The notes under the pieces are model-generated. The model had not been told where the DNA came from. It saw nothing but the letters and a program-made list of their open reading frames with translations, and did no database searches. 64,000 bases of DNA from Rouxiella aceris (lineage in GTDB: Bacteria > Pseudomonadota > Gammaproteobacteria > Enterobacterales > Enterobacteriaceae). The translations under genes were made by a program, and so were the position numbers. Location of the stretch: positions 186,001 through 250,000 of the forward strand of contig NZ_JAADJU010000007.1 of assembly GCF_012933545.1 (NCBI RefSeq), written 5' to 3'. The first letter of the stretch is position 1, and each line of letters begins with the position of its first letter. Positions 9,791-19,659 of the stretch are shown piece after piece.

Positions 9791-10045
9791 GGAGACTCCT
9801 TAGATTTAAAACATCTGAAAACATAAATTAGTCATTTTGCAAAAGCTTTCGCGGGAAGTTTTATCTTTTAGCGCAACGCTCTCGTTGATGGCGTTACTAT
9901 GCCTGTCTCAGATAAGAAAAAAAAGCAGGAATTACCTGTCGCTTTGATGGGCTGCACCTATCTCATGCCAGCGACCGTGCTCAGCGCTTGCCGGGAGCGC
10001 CACTCAGGCAACCGCTGTGCTTAAACAGACTTCACAACGCTTGAT

Positions 10046-10065
10046 GACTGTATGGATATTCAGTA
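10046..10065. promoter_or_regulatory. LexA (SOS) box upstream of cho
   Basis: The 20 bases at 10046-10065 match the E. coli LexA consensus at 16 of 20 positions, with an intact left half CTGTAT and right half TCAGTA. The box is centred about 65 bp before the cho start. E. coli cho is a known SOS gene, so family knowledge and sequence agree. The rest of the 9791-10120 gap holds the grxA promoter region and no further gene. Confidence 0.75.
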
Positions 10066-10120
10066 TTATCGCAAGTGTCTATTTATTATGCGCTAACGCC
10101 TCGCTGTTATTGATACTTCT

Positions 10121-10969
10121 ATGCCAAATGAAAATACGTCTCTGCCTTATCAGTACCCGGAACACCTGCGTTATACCCTCGAAACCCTGCCGGCATGTTG
10201 CGGGGTGTATATTTTTTATGGCGAGGACCAGACCTTTCCGCTGTATATCGGCAAAAGTATTAATATCCGCAGTCGGGTGCTGGCCCATTTCAGAACCCCG
10301 GCAGAAGCAAAATTATTGCGTATGACCAGCAGGATCGACTGTGTGGAAACCGTAGGGGAAATTGGTGCCTTGCTGCTCGAGTCGCAGATGATCAAAAATC
10401 AGCGCCCGCTGTTTAATAAACGGCTGCGGGTAACGCGTAAGCTCTGTTCGTTGCGGGTCAGCGAGAGCAGTACGCGGATTGTTTTCAGCAACGAAACAGA
10501 TTTTTCCTGTGCCGAGGATCTGTTTGGGCTGTTTAAAACCCGCTATGCTGCCATTGAACAGATCCGCGACATTGCTGATCAGCAACGACTTTGTTATGGC
10601 GCCTTGGGTCTGGAAAAATTGTCGAGCAACCGGCCCTGTTTTCGTTACTCTCTGGGACGCTGTACCGGCGTGTGCTGCGGCATGGAGAGTCTGTCAGAAC
10701 ATCAGCAGCGATTAAAAAATGCCCTTGATGCCATGAGAATTCGCAGTTGGCCTTATCCGGGGCGCATCGCCATTGAAGAGCATTCCGCCAGCCATAGTGA
10801 GTTCCATGTGCTGAAAAATTGGTTATATCTTGGCACGGTAAAAACGCTGGCGGCGGCGAAGGCATTGCAGATGTCGACGGCGCATTTTGACCGCGACAGT
10901 TACAAGATCCTCTGCCAGCATGTTTTTAAGCAAAAAGGGCTGGCCATTACCCTGTTGGATGGTGAATAA
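10121..10969 (+). CDS. cho: Excinuclease Cho (UvrC-like endonuclease)
   Basis: This 282-residue protein carries an N-terminal GIY-YIG nuclease domain (GVYIFYGEDQTFPLYIGKS, about residues 27-45; catalytic-type R in NIRSRVLAH and E in IGALLLESQMIKNQ) like the N-terminus of UvrC but without the helix-hairpin-helix part. Cho makes the 3' incision during nucleotide excision repair. A cysteine cluster, RPCFRYSLGRCTGVCCG, follows, as in UvrC-like proteins. The LexA box upstream fits SOS induction. In E. coli cho lies elsewhere; here it sits between grxA and nfsA, where E. coli has ybjC. Confidence 0.9.
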   Translation: MPNENTSLPYQYPEHLRYTLETLPACCGVYIFYGEDQTFPLYIGKSINIRSRVLAHFRTPAEAKLLRMTSRIDCVETVGEIGALLLESQMIKNQRPLFNKRLRVTRKLCSLRVSESSTRIVFSNETDFSCAEDLFGLFKTRYAAIEQIRDIADQQRLCYGALGLEKLSSNRPCFRYSLGRCTGVCCGMESLSEHQQRLKNALDAMRIRSWPYPGRIAIEEHSASHSEFHVLKNWLYLGTVKTLAAAKALQMSTAHFDRDSYKILCQHVFKQKGLAITLLDGE

Positions 10970-11094
10970 CCTGATTCAACCTTATGAATAATTAACATAT
11001 TTTTACAATTCCGTCAGTGCTGTACGCTAAATATGCATTCCGCTTTTACCCAGAGTGGGTATAGTGCCGCCAATTTCACCAAGGAACTCCCATT

Positions 11095-11817
11095 ATGACG
11101 CCAACTATTGACCTTCTGCGCGCACATAGCTCAGTGCGTTCTTTTACCGGCCAGGCTATCAGCGACCAACAACGCGAGGCGATTTTGGGCGCTGCCCAGG
11201 CCGCGTCAACCTCGAGTTTTTTGCAGTGTTCATCCATTATTCGTATTACTGATACTGCGCTGCGAGAAAAACTGGTGCAGTACACCGGCGGCCAGCAGTA
11301 TGTGGCGACGGCGGCCGAGTTCTGGGTTTTCTGCGCGGATTTTAATCGTAACTGGCAAATCAATCCGCAAGCGCAATTGGGACTGGCAGAGCAACTGCTG
11401 CTGGGGTGCGTCGATACGGCCTTGATGGCGCAAAATGCCATGGTAGCGGCCGAGTCGTTGGGGCTGGGTGGCGTCTTTATCGGCGGCATTCGTAACCAGA
11501 TTGAAGATGTTATTACCCTGCTGAATCTGCCAAAATTTGTTATGCCGCTGTTTGGTTTTTGTCTCGGTTATCCCGCACAGCACAATGCCTTTAAACCGCG
11601 GATGCCGCAGAGCATGCTGGTGCATGAAAATAGCTATCAACCGCTGGATAAAACCCAGTTGGCCAGTTATGACGCCGAGCTGGAAGCTTACTATCTGTCA
11701 CGTGACAGCAATGCCCGTCGCGATAACTGGAGTGATTTGATTATCAGAACGCTGAAAAAAGAGCAGCGTCCTTTTATGCTCGAAGCGTTGCACAAACAAG
11801 GTTGGGCTACGCGCTGA
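11095..11817 (+). CDS. nfsA: Oxygen-insensitive NADPH nitroreductase
   Basis: This 240-residue FMN flavoprotein reduces nitroaromatics and quinones in two-electron steps with NADPH. Family features are the start [22 protein letters not shown], the FMN-binding [17 protein letters not shown], the glycine-rich [16 protein letters not shown] and the C-terminal [23 protein letters not shown] lies before ATG 11095. It reads into rimK with an 18-bp gap, as in E. coli, so the two are probably co-transcribed. Confidence 0.93.
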   Translation: MTPTIDLLRAHSSVRSFTGQAISDQQREAILGAAQAASTSSFLQCSSIIRITDTALREKLVQYTGGQQYVATAAEFWVFCADFNRNWQINPQAQLGLAEQLLLGCVDTALMAQNAMVAAESLGLGGVFIGGIRNQIEDVITLLNLPKFVMPLFGFCLGYPAQHNAFKPRMPQSMLVHENSYQPLDKTQLASYDAELEAYYLSRDSNARRDNWSDLIIRTLKKEQRPFMLEALHKQGWATR

Positions 11818-11834
11818 CAGACATGGAGTGTCGG

Positions 11835-12737
11835 ATGAAAATTGCCATTCTTTCCCGTGACGGATCGTTGTATTCCTGCAAACGCCTGCGTGAGGCGGGA
11901 GAAGCACGGGGTCATCAAATTGATGTTATTGACCCGTTGTCTTGCTATATGAATATCAACTCGGCGGCACCGAGTGTTCACTATCGTGGGCGACAACTGG
12001 ACAAGTACCATGCGGTGATCCCACGCATTGGTTCGGCGATCACTTTTTATGGTACCGCGGTGCTGCGTCAGTTTGAAATGCTGGGCAGTTTCCCGCTAAA
12101 CGAATCGGTGGCCATCACCCGGGCCAAGGATAAACTGCGTTCCATGCAGATCCTGGCGCGTGAGGGCATCGATCTGCCGACTACCGGCTTTGCCCACTCG
12201 CCGGATGATACCGCCGATCTTATCGATTTAGTTGGCGGCGCGCCGCTGGTGGTTAAACTGGTTGAAGGTACCCAGGGCATCGGCGTGGTATTGGCGGAAA
12301 CCCGCCAGGCGGCGGAAAGCGTGATCGATGCCTTTCGCGGGCTGAATGCGCATATTCTGGTGCAGGAGTTTATCCGTGAAGCCAACGGCTGCGATATTCG
12401 CTGCCTGGTGGTAGGTAAACGGGTGGTTGCCGCTATTGAACGTCAGGCCAAGGCCGGGGATTTTCGTTCCAACCTCCATCGCGGTGGTACCGCACGCAAT
12501 GTGGCGATCACTCCCCAGGAAAAAGCGATGGCGGTGAAAGCCGCGTTAACCCTCGGGCTGGATGTCGCCGGGGTAGATATTTTGCGCGCTGCACGTGGCC
12601 CTTTGGTGATGGAAGTTAACGCGTCGCCGGGGTTGGAGGGCATTGAAAATACCACCGGGCTGGATATCGCCGGTATGATGATCGATTATATCGAAATGCG
12701 CGCCAAGCCGGGTTTTCGCTTAAAATCCGGTGGCTAA
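11835..12737 (+). CDS. rimK: Ribosomal protein S6 - L-glutamate ligase
   Basis: This 300-residue ATP-grasp ligase adds glutamate residues to the C-terminus of ribosomal protein S6. The N-terminal [11 protein letters not shown], the ATP-grasp central region [19 protein letters not shown] and the metal-binding [25 protein letters not shown] are diagnostic. The start is ATG 11835 ([10 protein letters not shown]), preceded by TGGAGTGTCGG; upstream in-frame codons lie inside nfsA. It forms the second gene of nfsA-rimK. Confidence 0.95.
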   Translation: MKIAILSRDGSLYSCKRLREAGEARGHQIDVIDPLSCYMNINSAAPSVHYRGRQLDKYHAVIPRIGSAITFYGTAVLRQFEMLGSFPLNESVAITRAKDKLRSMQILAREGIDLPTTGFAHSPDDTADLIDLVGGAPLVVKLVEGTQGIGVVLAETRQAAESVIDAFRGLNAHILVQEFIREANGCDIRCLVVGKRVVAAIERQAKAGDFRSNLHRGGTARNVAITPQEKAMAVKAALTLGLDVAGVDILRAARGPLVMEVNASPGLEGIENTTGLDIAGMMIDYIEMRAKPGFRLKSGG

Positions 12738-12894
12738 AACCGCAGTCAATATGGGGATACTGCAGCATTTTGCGGTATCACCCGCCATTATTTCGGCCAT
12801 TCACTGATAATATCGCCATTGATCGTGGCGCTGGCGGTGAAATTTCCGTAAGCTATCCCACTTAACTATTTCGATTAAAAAGACCGATAACGTA

Positions 12895-12918
12895 AAAAGT
12901 CCGATCAGACTCTTTTTG
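12895..12918 (+). terminator. Possible terminator after rimK
   Basis: AGTC (12899-12902) and GACT (12909-12912), extended by AAAAA and TTTTT arms with one bulged C, form a hairpin ending in five T residues. It lies 160 bp past rimK and about 60 bp before ybjN, so it could instead attenuate ybjN. Confidence 0.35.
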
Positions 12919-12976
12919 TGTTCCTACATTTTTACGAGACGTCACCATGCTTTACCGACACCCTGAGGCTGATTAT

Positions 12977-13459
12977 ATGGATTCACTCACCGTCCCTGAT
13001 TTGGCGTTATTACGACGCTGGCTCGATCAGTTGGGCATTTCTTTCTTCGAGTGTGATTCCTGTCAGGCTCTTCATCTGCCACATATGCAGAACTTTGACG
13101 GTGTCTTTGATGCGAAAGTGGATCTGGTGGATAACGTGATCCTATTTTCTGCGTTGGCTGAAGTCAAACCCACTGCACTGATCCCGTTAGTTGCCGATCT
13201 AAGCCAAATCAACGCCAGCTCACTCACCGTGAAAGCCTTTATCGATATCCAGGACGACAATCTGCCAAAACTGATTGTTTGCCAGTCATTGAGTGTTGCT
13301 GTCGGTGTTACGCAAGAGCAATTTGCCCACTTCCTGCAGCAGGCAGAAGAGCAAATGTCGATGATTATCCTCGAAGCCCATGCCAATGATTTGCTGTTTG
13401 TCGGCGATGAAGAAGACATGAGTCCGCCAATAAGTCTGAATATTCCGCTGTTACACTGA
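12977..13459 (+). CDS. ybjN: YbjN family protein
   Basis: This 160-residue cytoplasmic protein has the type III secretion-chaperone-like fold proposed for YbjN. The segment SFFECDSCQALHLPHMQNFDGVFDAKVDLVDN is almost the E. coli sequence, as is SSLTVKAFIDIQDDNLPKLIVCQSLSV. In E. coli its overexpression lowers motility and affects stress tolerance. The start is ATG 12977 (MDSLTVPDL), with GAGG eight bases upstream; an ATG at 12947 is in frame but not supported by the family. Neighbours rimK and potF match E. coli order. Confidence 0.9.
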   Translation: MDSLTVPDLALLRRWLDQLGISFFECDSCQALHLPHMQNFDGVFDAKVDLVDNVILFSALAEVKPTALIPLVADLSQINASSLTVKAFIDIQDDNLPKLIVCQSLSVAVGVTQEQFAHFLQQAEEQMSMIILEAHANDLLFVGDEEDMSPPISLNIPLLH

Positions 13460-13958
13460 TCCGCTGTTTTCCTGCCGCGGCTATAACCCTATAGCTGCGA
13501 CAGCGTTATCGTCATTTAACTCTCTTATGCTGCAAATTATCCTTGTTGCCAATGATTTCCCTTGTCGACGGGTAAAATGACGCAGGGTATAGAGATTACT
13601 GCATAAATAATCGATGAATGCTGTTTTTTTGCTATAGATCTGGTGTCATCTGTTGCAGGGGGTTATGCTTCACACTCTGCGCAGTACACAGGATACCTTG
13701 ATAAACCAATTGGTTATTTCACAGGCTGCGCAGCGGTTGGCAATATGCATGTCTATGCATCCTGCTCGCCAGGCAGGGCAGGCAAGTGTCAGGCAAATAA
13801 AATGTTCTGATTAGTAAATAACTGACTAATCTATTTAATTACGGGTTATTCGACGTCGTTGTTTATCGATTCGCACGGCACCTGCCGTTGCTGATCAAAA
13901 CAGAGACCGGGAAGCCGCGCATATTTCTTTTTATCACTCCTGTTGGAGGTAATAACGG
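13460..13958. other. 500-bp gene-free region before potF
   Basis: No open frame with a ribosome site is seen on either strand. The stretch is AT-rich near its end and must contain the potF promoter, but I could not assign -35/-10 elements with confidence. No strong hairpin was noticed. Confidence 0.5.
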
Positions 13959-15068
13959 ATGTTTACCCTGCGTAAAAAGTGGTTATCGGGCGTTATCGCC
14001 GGTGTGGCTATGGCCGCCTCTGTTGCCGCCTCTGCGGAAGACAAAACGCTGCATATTTATAACTGGTCCGATTATATTGCACCTGACACCGTCGCCAATT
14101 TCCAGAAGGAAACCGGCATTAAAGTGGTGTACGACGTATTCGACTCCAACGAGGTGCTGGAAGGCAAATTGATGGCGGGCAGCACAGGTTTTGATCTGGT
14201 GGTCCCTTCTGCCAGTTTCCTGGAGCGACAAATTTCCGCTGGCGTGTTTAAGCCGCTGGATAAAAGCAAACTGCCAAACTACAAAAATCTCGATCCCGAG
14301 CTGCTAAAAATGGTGGCCCAGCACGATCCGGATAATAAATACGCTATCCCTTATCTGTGGGCAACCACCGGTATTGGCTACAACGTAGATAAAGTCAAAG
14401 CTGTGCTGGGTAAAGACGCACCGGTCAATAGCTGGGATCTGGTACTGAAACCGGAAAACCTGGAAAAACTGAAAAGCTGCGGTGTCTCCTTCCTTGATGC
14501 ACCGGCCGAAATTTATGCCACCGTGCTCAACTACCTGCATCTGGATCCTAACAGTACCAATGCCAGCGATTACAGCACCACGGCCACTGATCTGCTGCTG
14601 AAACTGCGTCCAAGTATTCGCTATTTCCACTCATCGCAATATATCAATGACCTGGCAAATGGTGATATCTGCGTGGCCGTTGGCTGGGCAGGGGATGTGA
14701 TCCAGGCTTCCAACCGCGCCAAAGAAGCAAAAAATGGCGTTAATATCGCTTATAGCATTCCCAAAGAAGGGGCGCTGGCGTTCTTTGATGTGTTTGCCAT
14801 GCCGGCAGATGCCAAAAATAGCGATGAAGCCTACCAGTTCCTTAACTACCTGATGAAACCGGAAGTGATGGCTGGCATCAGTAATACCGTGTTCTATGCC
14901 AATGGTAATGCGGCAGCAACGGCGTTGGTCAAGCCGGAGATCCGTAATAACCCAAGCATTTATCCACCGGCTGATGTGCGCGCCAAGCTGTTTTCTCTTA
15001 AAGTTCAGGATCCGAAAATTGATCGCGTGATCACTCGTTCCTGGACCAAAGTGAAAAGCGGTAAATAA
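13959..15068 (+). CDS. potF: Putrescine-binding periplasmic protein PotF
   Basis: This 369-residue solute-binding protein begins with a Sec signal peptide (LRKKWLSGVIAGVAMAASVAASA, cleavage near residue 26), then the polyamine-binding start EDKTLHIYNWSDYIAPDTV. Residues conserved in PotF include VYDVFDSNEVLEGKL, the SASF loop and GWAGDVIQ. It captures putrescine and delivers it to PotGHI. GGAGG lies eight bases before the ATG. It is the first gene of potFGHI and is separated from potG by an unusually structured 276-bp gap. Confidence 0.95.
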   Translation: MFTLRKKWLSGVIAGVAMAASVAASAEDKTLHIYNWSDYIAPDTVANFQKETGIKVVYDVFDSNEVLEGKLMAGSTGFDLVVPSASFLERQISAGVFKPLDKSKLPNYKNLDPELLKMVAQHDPDNKYAIPYLWATTGIGYNVDKVKAVLGKDAPVNSWDLVLKPENLEKLKSCGVSFLDAPAEIYATVLNYLHLDPNSTNASDYSTTATDLLLKLRPSIRYFHSSQYINDLANGDICVAVGWAGDVIQASNRAKEAKNGVNIAYSIPKEGALAFFDVFAMPADAKNSDEAYQFLNYLMKPEVMAGISNTVFYANGNAAATALVKPEIRNNPSIYPPADVRAKLFSLKVQDPKIDRVITRSWTKVKSGK

Positions 15069-15158
15069 TGTTTAGCTAACCTGGACAATATCCTCTCGTG
15101 GTCGCTGACGCACTATTATGCGCAGTAGCGGCAAGGGAGCCGGGTATCCTGTCCTTTG

Positions 15159-15186
15159 GCGGCTCCGCAGCAATCTGCGGGGCCGC
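15159..15186 (+). promoter_or_regulatory. Strong hairpin in the potF-potG gap
   Basis: GCGGCTCCGCAG (15159-15170) and CTGCGGGGCCGC (15175-15186) form a 12-bp stem, with one G-T pair, closed by the tetraloop CAAT. Such 3' hairpins protect binding-protein mRNA in several ABC operons, giving more binding protein than permease. No T run follows directly. Confidence 0.6.
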
Positions 15187-15293
15187 TTCGCTTTTAGTTG
15201 TTTCGCTGATTTACCTGGCAGACCTGCGAATTTTGCGTGGGCTGTTATGCTTAAAAGGCATAATCTGGGTATCTTTGCGTTGATCGTTTTGCG

Positions 15294-15316
15294 AGCCGGC
15301 TGTCTGACGGCTTTTT
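15294..15316 (+). terminator. Possible partial terminator before potG
   Basis: AGCCG (15294-15298) and CGGCT (15308-15312) enclose a 9-base loop, and the stem runs into five T residues. It lies 29 bp upstream of the potG start. A leaky terminator here would lower potGHI expression relative to potF. Confidence 0.5.
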
Positions 15317-15344
15317 GACCTGCTTCTGTCGGAGAGATTTCTGA

Positions 15345-16493
15345 GTGAATGATGTTATTCCACGCCCTCAGCCGTTAAATAAAGGCGAAAAATCCCTGAA
15401 AGGTTTTTCCCCTCTGCTGGAAATCCGTAATTTATCCAAATCCTTTGATGGTCAACTGGCCGTAGATGACGTCAATCTGACCATTTACAAAGGCGAGATT
15501 TTTGCGCTGCTGGGCGCATCTGGCTGTGGCAAATCTACCTTGCTGCGTATGCTTGCAGGATTTGAGGCGCCAAGCCGCGGGCAGATTGTTCTCGATGGCC
15601 AGGATTTATCCCATGTGCCGCCTTATCAGCGACCGATCAATATGATGTTCCAGTCCTATGCGCTGTTTCCGCATATGACCGTGGAGCAGAATATTGCCTT
15701 TGGCCTTAAGCAAGACAAATTGCCATCAGCCGAGATTAAAAACCGGGTTGCAGAAATGCTGACGCTGGTGCATATGGAAGAGTTTGCCCGCCGTAAACCG
15801 CATCAGCTTTCCGGTGGTCAGCGTCAGCGCGTGGCCCTGGCGCGCAGTCTGGCGAAACGTCCAAAATTGCTTCTGCTCGATGAGCCCATGGGCGCGCTGG
15901 ATAAAAAACTGCGTGACCGTATGCAGCTGGAAGTGGTGGATATTCTTGAGCGCGTGGGTGCCACCTGCGTGATGGTGACGCACGATCAGGAAGAAGCCAT
16001 GACCATGGCCGGACGTATCGCCATTATGAACCGCGGTAAGTTTGTGCAAATCGGTGAGCCGGAAGAGATTTACGAACACCCCAACAGCCGCTTTAGCGCC
16101 GAGTTTATCGGTTCGGTTAATGTGTTTGAGGGCCTGTTGGTCGCGCGAGAAGAAGATGCCTTGATTATCCGCAGTCCTGGCCTGATGCATCCGCTCAAAG
16201 TGGATGCCGATGCTTCGGTGGTCGATGGTGTGCCGGCCTTTATTGCCCTGCGTCCGGAAAAAATCATGCTGTGCGAAGAGGTGCCGGAAGATGGTTGCAA
16301 TTTCGCCGTCGGTGAAGTGGTGAATATTGCCTACCTGGGGGATTTGTCGATTTATCATGTCAAATTACATAGCGGCGAGATGATCACTGCCCAGTTGCAA
16401 AACGGTTTCCGTTTCCGCAAAGGGATGCCGACCTGGGGCGATGAAGTGCGTTTGTGCTGGCAAGCCGATAGCTGTGTGGTATTGACCGTCTAG
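15345..16493 (+). CDS. potG: Putrescine ABC transporter ATPase PotG
   Basis: This 382-residue ATPase has Walker A GASGCGKST, Q-loop MMFQSYALFPHM, signature LSGGQRQRVALARSLA, Walker B LLLLDEPMGALD and switch histidine VTHDQEE. A C-terminal TOBE-type regulatory domain follows (about residues 290-380, ending WQADSCVVLTV). It energises putrescine uptake through PotH and PotI. GTG 15345 starts the conserved MNDVIPRPQ; GGAGAG precedes it. Confidence 0.95.
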   Translation: MNDVIPRPQPLNKGEKSLKGFSPLLEIRNLSKSFDGQLAVDDVNLTIYKGEIFALLGASGCGKSTLLRMLAGFEAPSRGQIVLDGQDLSHVPPYQRPINMMFQSYALFPHMTVEQNIAFGLKQDKLPSAEIKNRVAEMLTLVHMEEFARRKPHQLSGGQRQRVALARSLAKRPKLLLLDEPMGALDKKLRDRMQLEVVDILERVGATCVMVTHDQEEAMTMAGRIAIMNRGKFVQIGEPEEIYEHPNSRFSAEFIGSVNVFEGLLVAREEDALIIRSPGLMHPLKVDADASVVDGVPAFIALRPEKIMLCEEVPEDGCNFAVGEVVNIAYLGDLSIYHVKLHSGEMITAQLQNGFRFRKGMPTWGDEVRLCWQADSCVVLTV

Positions 16494-16510
16494 GTCAGGA
16501 GTTAACGAAA

Positions 16511-17464
16511 ATGACAATGCTGACTAACGACCCTGCGGCAGCGCCGGTGGGTAAAGTGCGCCGGGTGGTGGGGAAATTGCAGCAGGCACATGGCAAAAAG
16601 CTGGTGATCCTGCTGCCGCTGGTGTGGTTTATGCTGCTGTTTCTGCTGCCATTTCTGATTGTTTTTAAAATCAGCTTTGCCGATATGGCGCGGGCGATCC
16701 CCCCTTATACTGACCTGATGACCTGGACCAGCGGGGTGCTGGATATTGCGCTGAATTTTGGCAATTATATTCAGCTTACTCAGGATCCGTTATATATCGA
16801 GTCCTATCTGCAGTCGCTGGAAGTGGCAGCCATTTCCACGCTGCTGTGTCTGCTGATTGGCTATCCGTTGGCCTGGGCGGTGGCACACAGTGCCCCCTCG
16901 ACGCGCAATATTTTGCTGCTGCTGGTGATCCTGCCTTCCTGGACCTCGTTTCTGATCCGCGTCTATGCCTGGATGGCGATCCTTAAAGATAACGGCGTAC
17001 TTAATAATGTGCTGCTATGGCTGGGGGTTATCGATCAGCCGCTGGTTATTTTGCATACCAATCTGGCGGTGTATATCGGTATTGTCTATTCCTATCTGCC
17101 GTTTATGGTATTGCCTATCTACACGGCGTTGACCCGTCTCGATTACTCGCTGGTGGAAGCCTCTCTCGATCTCGGTGCCAGACCTTTCAAAACTTTTATT
17201 CAGGTGATCGTGCCCTTGACCAAAGGCGGCATTATCGCCGGTTCCATGCTGGTATTTATTCCGGCAGTGGGGGAGTACGTAATTCCGGAACTGTTGGGTG
17301 GGCCAGACAGCATTATGATTGGCCGTATTTTGTGGCAGGAATTCTTTAATAACCGCGACTGGCCTGTGGCCTCGGCGATTGCCGTAATTATGTTACTGCT
17401 GTTGATCATGCCAATTTTGTGGTTCCACAAATACCAGAATAAAGAGTTGGGAGAGAAAGAATGA
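16511..17464 (+). CDS. potH: Putrescine ABC transporter permease PotH
   Basis: This 317-residue inner-membrane permease has six predicted helices and a long N-terminal cytoplasmic tail. The EAA loop that contacts PotG is EASLDLGARPFKTFIQVIVPL. The motif FLIRVYAWMAILKDNGVLN is typical of PotH/PotB. It begins 17 bp after potG and overlaps potI by four bases (ATGA), implying translational coupling. Confidence 0.94.
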   Translation: MTMLTNDPAAAPVGKVRRVVGKLQQAHGKKLVILLPLVWFMLLFLLPFLIVFKISFADMARAIPPYTDLMTWTSGVLDIALNFGNYIQLTQDPLYIESYLQSLEVAAISTLLCLLIGYPLAWAVAHSAPSTRNILLLLVILPSWTSFLIRVYAWMAILKDNGVLNNVLLWLGVIDQPLVILHTNLAVYIGIVYSYLPFMVLPIYTALTRLDYSLVEASLDLGARPFKTFIQVIVPLTKGGIIAGSMLVFIPAVGEYVIPELLGGPDSIMIGRILWQEFFNNRDWPVASAIAVIMLLLLIMPILWFHKYQNKELGEKE

Positions 17465-18306
17465 ATCTGCTGCCGGTTGTGCGCTCGCCATGGCGCATTG
17501 TGATCCTGGTGTTGGGATTCACTTTTTTATATGCCCCAATGCTGATGTTGGTGATCTACTCCTTTAACAGCTCCAAGCTGGTCACCGTCTGGGCGGGCTG
17601 GTCCACCCGCTGGTATAGTGAGCTGTTTCACGATTCGGCGATGATCAGTGCGGTCAGCATGAGTTTAACCATTGCCACCGCGGCGGCCAGTATGGCGTTG
17701 GTGGTCGGCACGTTGGCGGCGGTGGTGATGGTGCGTTATGGCCGTTTTCGCGGCGCGACCGGTTTTGCTTTTATGCTTACGGCCCCGCTGGTTATGCCGG
17801 ATGTGATCACCGGGCTGGCGTTATTGCTGCTGTTTGTCGCCATGGGACATACCCTGGGTTGGCCGGGAGAGCGCGGGATGTTCACCATCTGGCTGGCACA
17901 TGTCACCTTCTGTAGCGCCTATGTGGCGGTGGTGGTGGCTGCCCGCCTGCGCGAGCTGGATCGATCCATCGAAGAAGCCGCCATGGATTTGGGCGCAACG
18001 CCGCTGAAAGTGTTTTTTATTATCACTATTCCGATGATTGCCCCGGCGCTGATTTCCGGCTGGCTGCTGGCCTTTACCCTGTCGCTGGATGACCTGGTGA
18101 TTGCCAGTTTTGTTGCCGGTCCGGGTTCCACCACGCTGCCGATGCTGGTCTTTGCCAGTGTGCGTCTGGGCACTAACCCGGAGATTAATGCCCTGGCCAG
18201 CCTGATCCTGCTGGTGGTCGGCATCATTGGAATTATTGCCTGGTGGTTTATGTCGCGAGCAGAGAAACAGCGCGTTAAAGATATGCAGCGTGCGACTCGC
18301 CATTAA
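17461..18306 (+). CDS. potI: Putrescine ABC transporter permease PotI
   Basis: This 281-residue permease is the partner of PotH. It has six predicted membrane helices, the EAA loop EEAAMDLGATPLKVFFIITIPM and the family segment YSFNSSKLVTVWAGWSTRWYSELF. It completes the putrescine importer. The C-terminus is basic (SRAEKQRVKDMQRATRH). ybjO, which follows potI in E. coli, is absent; rlmC comes next after 110 bp. Confidence 0.94.
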   Translation: MNLLPVVRSPWRIVILVLGFTFLYAPMLMLVIYSFNSSKLVTVWAGWSTRWYSELFHDSAMISAVSMSLTIATAAASMALVVGTLAAVVMVRYGRFRGATGFAFMLTAPLVMPDVITGLALLLLFVAMGHTLGWPGERGMFTIWLAHVTFCSAYVAVVVAARLRELDRSIEEAAMDLGATPLKVFFIITIPMIAPALISGWLLAFTLSLDDLVIASFVAGPGSTTLPMLVFASVRLGTNPEINALASLILLVVGIIGIIAWWFMSRAEKQRVKDMQRATRH

Positions 18307-18416
18307 CCCGGATTTTCCGTGCTGATAACCGCGTCTTTGCCGCCTGGCGGTGGTAAACTTCGCGGCAACTTTTTCACCCTGCGCGCTGGCGCGCAGCGAT
18401 AACGGTCACTTTTTAT

Positions 18417-19547
18417 ATGCATTGCCCACAATACACCGCCGGAACCTGCCGTTCCTGCCAATGGCTGGAAAAACCCTATGCCAGTCAGCTCGCAGACAAA
18501 CAGCGTGAGCTAACCGATTTACTTGCGGGTTTTCCCGTGGCGCAATGGCGTGAACCGGTTGCCGGAGAACAACGAGGTTTTCGCAACAAGGCCAAAATGG
18601 TGGTCAGCGGCAGCGTTGAGCGGCCGTTGCTTGGCATGCTGCATCGCGACGGTAGCGCGGTTGATCTCTGTGATTGCCCGCTTTACCCGCCACGCTTTGC
18701 CGAGATTTTCCCGCTGCTGAAAACCTTTATCGCCCGCGCCGGTCTTACTCCCTATAACGTGGCGCGTAAACGCGGTGAGTTGAAACATTTATTGCTGACC
18801 CAGAGTCAATATAACGGCGGATTGCTGCTGCGTTTTGTGCTGCGATCGGAAAGCAAGCTGCCGCAACTGCGTGACGCTTTGCCCTGGCTATTGCAACAGT
18901 TACCAGACTTACAGGTGGTTTCTGCCAATATTCAACCGGTGCATATGGCCATTCTTGAAGGGGAGCAGGAGATTGCGCTAACAGAACAGCAGGCGTTAGA
19001 GGAGCAGTTTAATCAGGTGCCGCTGTTTATTCGTCCGCAAAGTTTTTTCCAGACCAATCCTCAGGTCGCGGCAGCGCTGTACGCCACGGCTCGCGACTGG
19101 GTGGCAGAGCGTCATATCAGCAGCATGTGGGATCTGTTTTGCGGCGTCGGCGGATTTGGTCTGCATTGCGCGACCGCCGAGACGCAGTTAACCGGCATTG
19201 AGATCAGCGCCGAAGCCATTGCCTGTGCCCGCTTATCTGCACAACGTCTGGGGCTGCAACACGTCGAGTTTAAGGCGTTGGATTCCACCGGCTTTGCCAC
19301 TGGCCACGACAGTGTGCCGCAACTGGTGCTGGTCAACCCGCCGCGTCGCGGTATTGGTCGCGAACTTTGTCACTATCTCGACCGTATGGCTCCGGGTGTT
19401 TTGCTGTATTCCAGTTGCAATGCCCAAACCATGGCGAAAGATATTGCCGAGCTAAAAAATTACCGTATTGCCCGCGTTCAACTGTTTGATATGTTTCCCC
19501 ATACTGCGCACTACGAAGTACTGACGCTGCTGATCCGCGCGGTTTAA
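18417..19547 (+). CDS. rlmC: 23S rRNA (uracil-747-C5)-methyltransferase
   Basis: This 376-residue SAM-dependent RNA methyltransferase has N-terminal iron-sulfur cysteines ([14 protein letters not shown] and CDCPLYP), the SAM motif [15 protein letters not shown], the QSFFQTN segment and the catalytic [12 protein letters not shown] cysteine loop with upstream NPPRRG. These define RlmC (RumB), which modifies U747 of 23S rRNA. It follows potI as in E. coli minus ybjO. It marks the end of the pot block, after which the flagellar genes begin on the other strand. Confidence 0.95.
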   Translation: MHCPQYTAGTCRSCQWLEKPYASQLADKQRELTDLLAGFPVAQWREPVAGEQRGFRNKAKMVVSGSVERPLLGMLHRDGSAVDLCDCPLYPPRFAEIFPLLKTFIARAGLTPYNVARKRGELKHLLLTQSQYNGGLLLRFVLRSESKLPQLRDALPWLLQQLPDLQVVSANIQPVHMAILEGEQEIALTEQQALEEQFNQVPLFIRPQSFFQTNPQVAAALYATARDWVAERHISSMWDLFCGVGGFGLHCATAETQLTGIEISAEAIACARLSAQRLGLQHVEFKALDSTGFATGHDSVPQLVLVNPPRRGIGRELCHYLDRMAPGVLLYSSCNAQTMAKDIAELKNYRIARVQLFDMFPHTAHYEVLTLLIRAV

Positions 19548-19571
19548 GCTCACCCTGCTGTTTATCCTCTC

Positions 19572-19595
19572 CGCCAGGGAACTTGCCCCCTGGCG
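19572..19595 (+). terminator. Probable terminator after rlmC
   Basis: CGCCAGGG (19572-19579) and CCCTGGCG (19588-19595) form a perfect 8-bp stem with an 8-base loop, 25 bp beyond the rlmC stop. The T-rich tract ATTTTTATT follows about ten bases later, so termination efficiency is uncertain. Confidence 0.55.
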
Positions 19596-19659
19596 CGGCC
19601 ACTTATTTTTATTCGTCGTAGCTGGGGCTGCGCGACAAAAGATATGTGCCTTCACTGAT

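Noticed and set aside
12873-12900. FliA promoter before ybjN
   Set aside because: GACCGATAA resembles the -10 element but lacks the leading GCC and overlaps a hairpin; a terminator or attenuator is more likely.
15098-15283. 61-codon frame between potF and potG
   Set aside because: It spans the strong hairpin at 15159-15186 and has no ribosome site. Its hydrophobic look comes from the structured GC-rich DNA.
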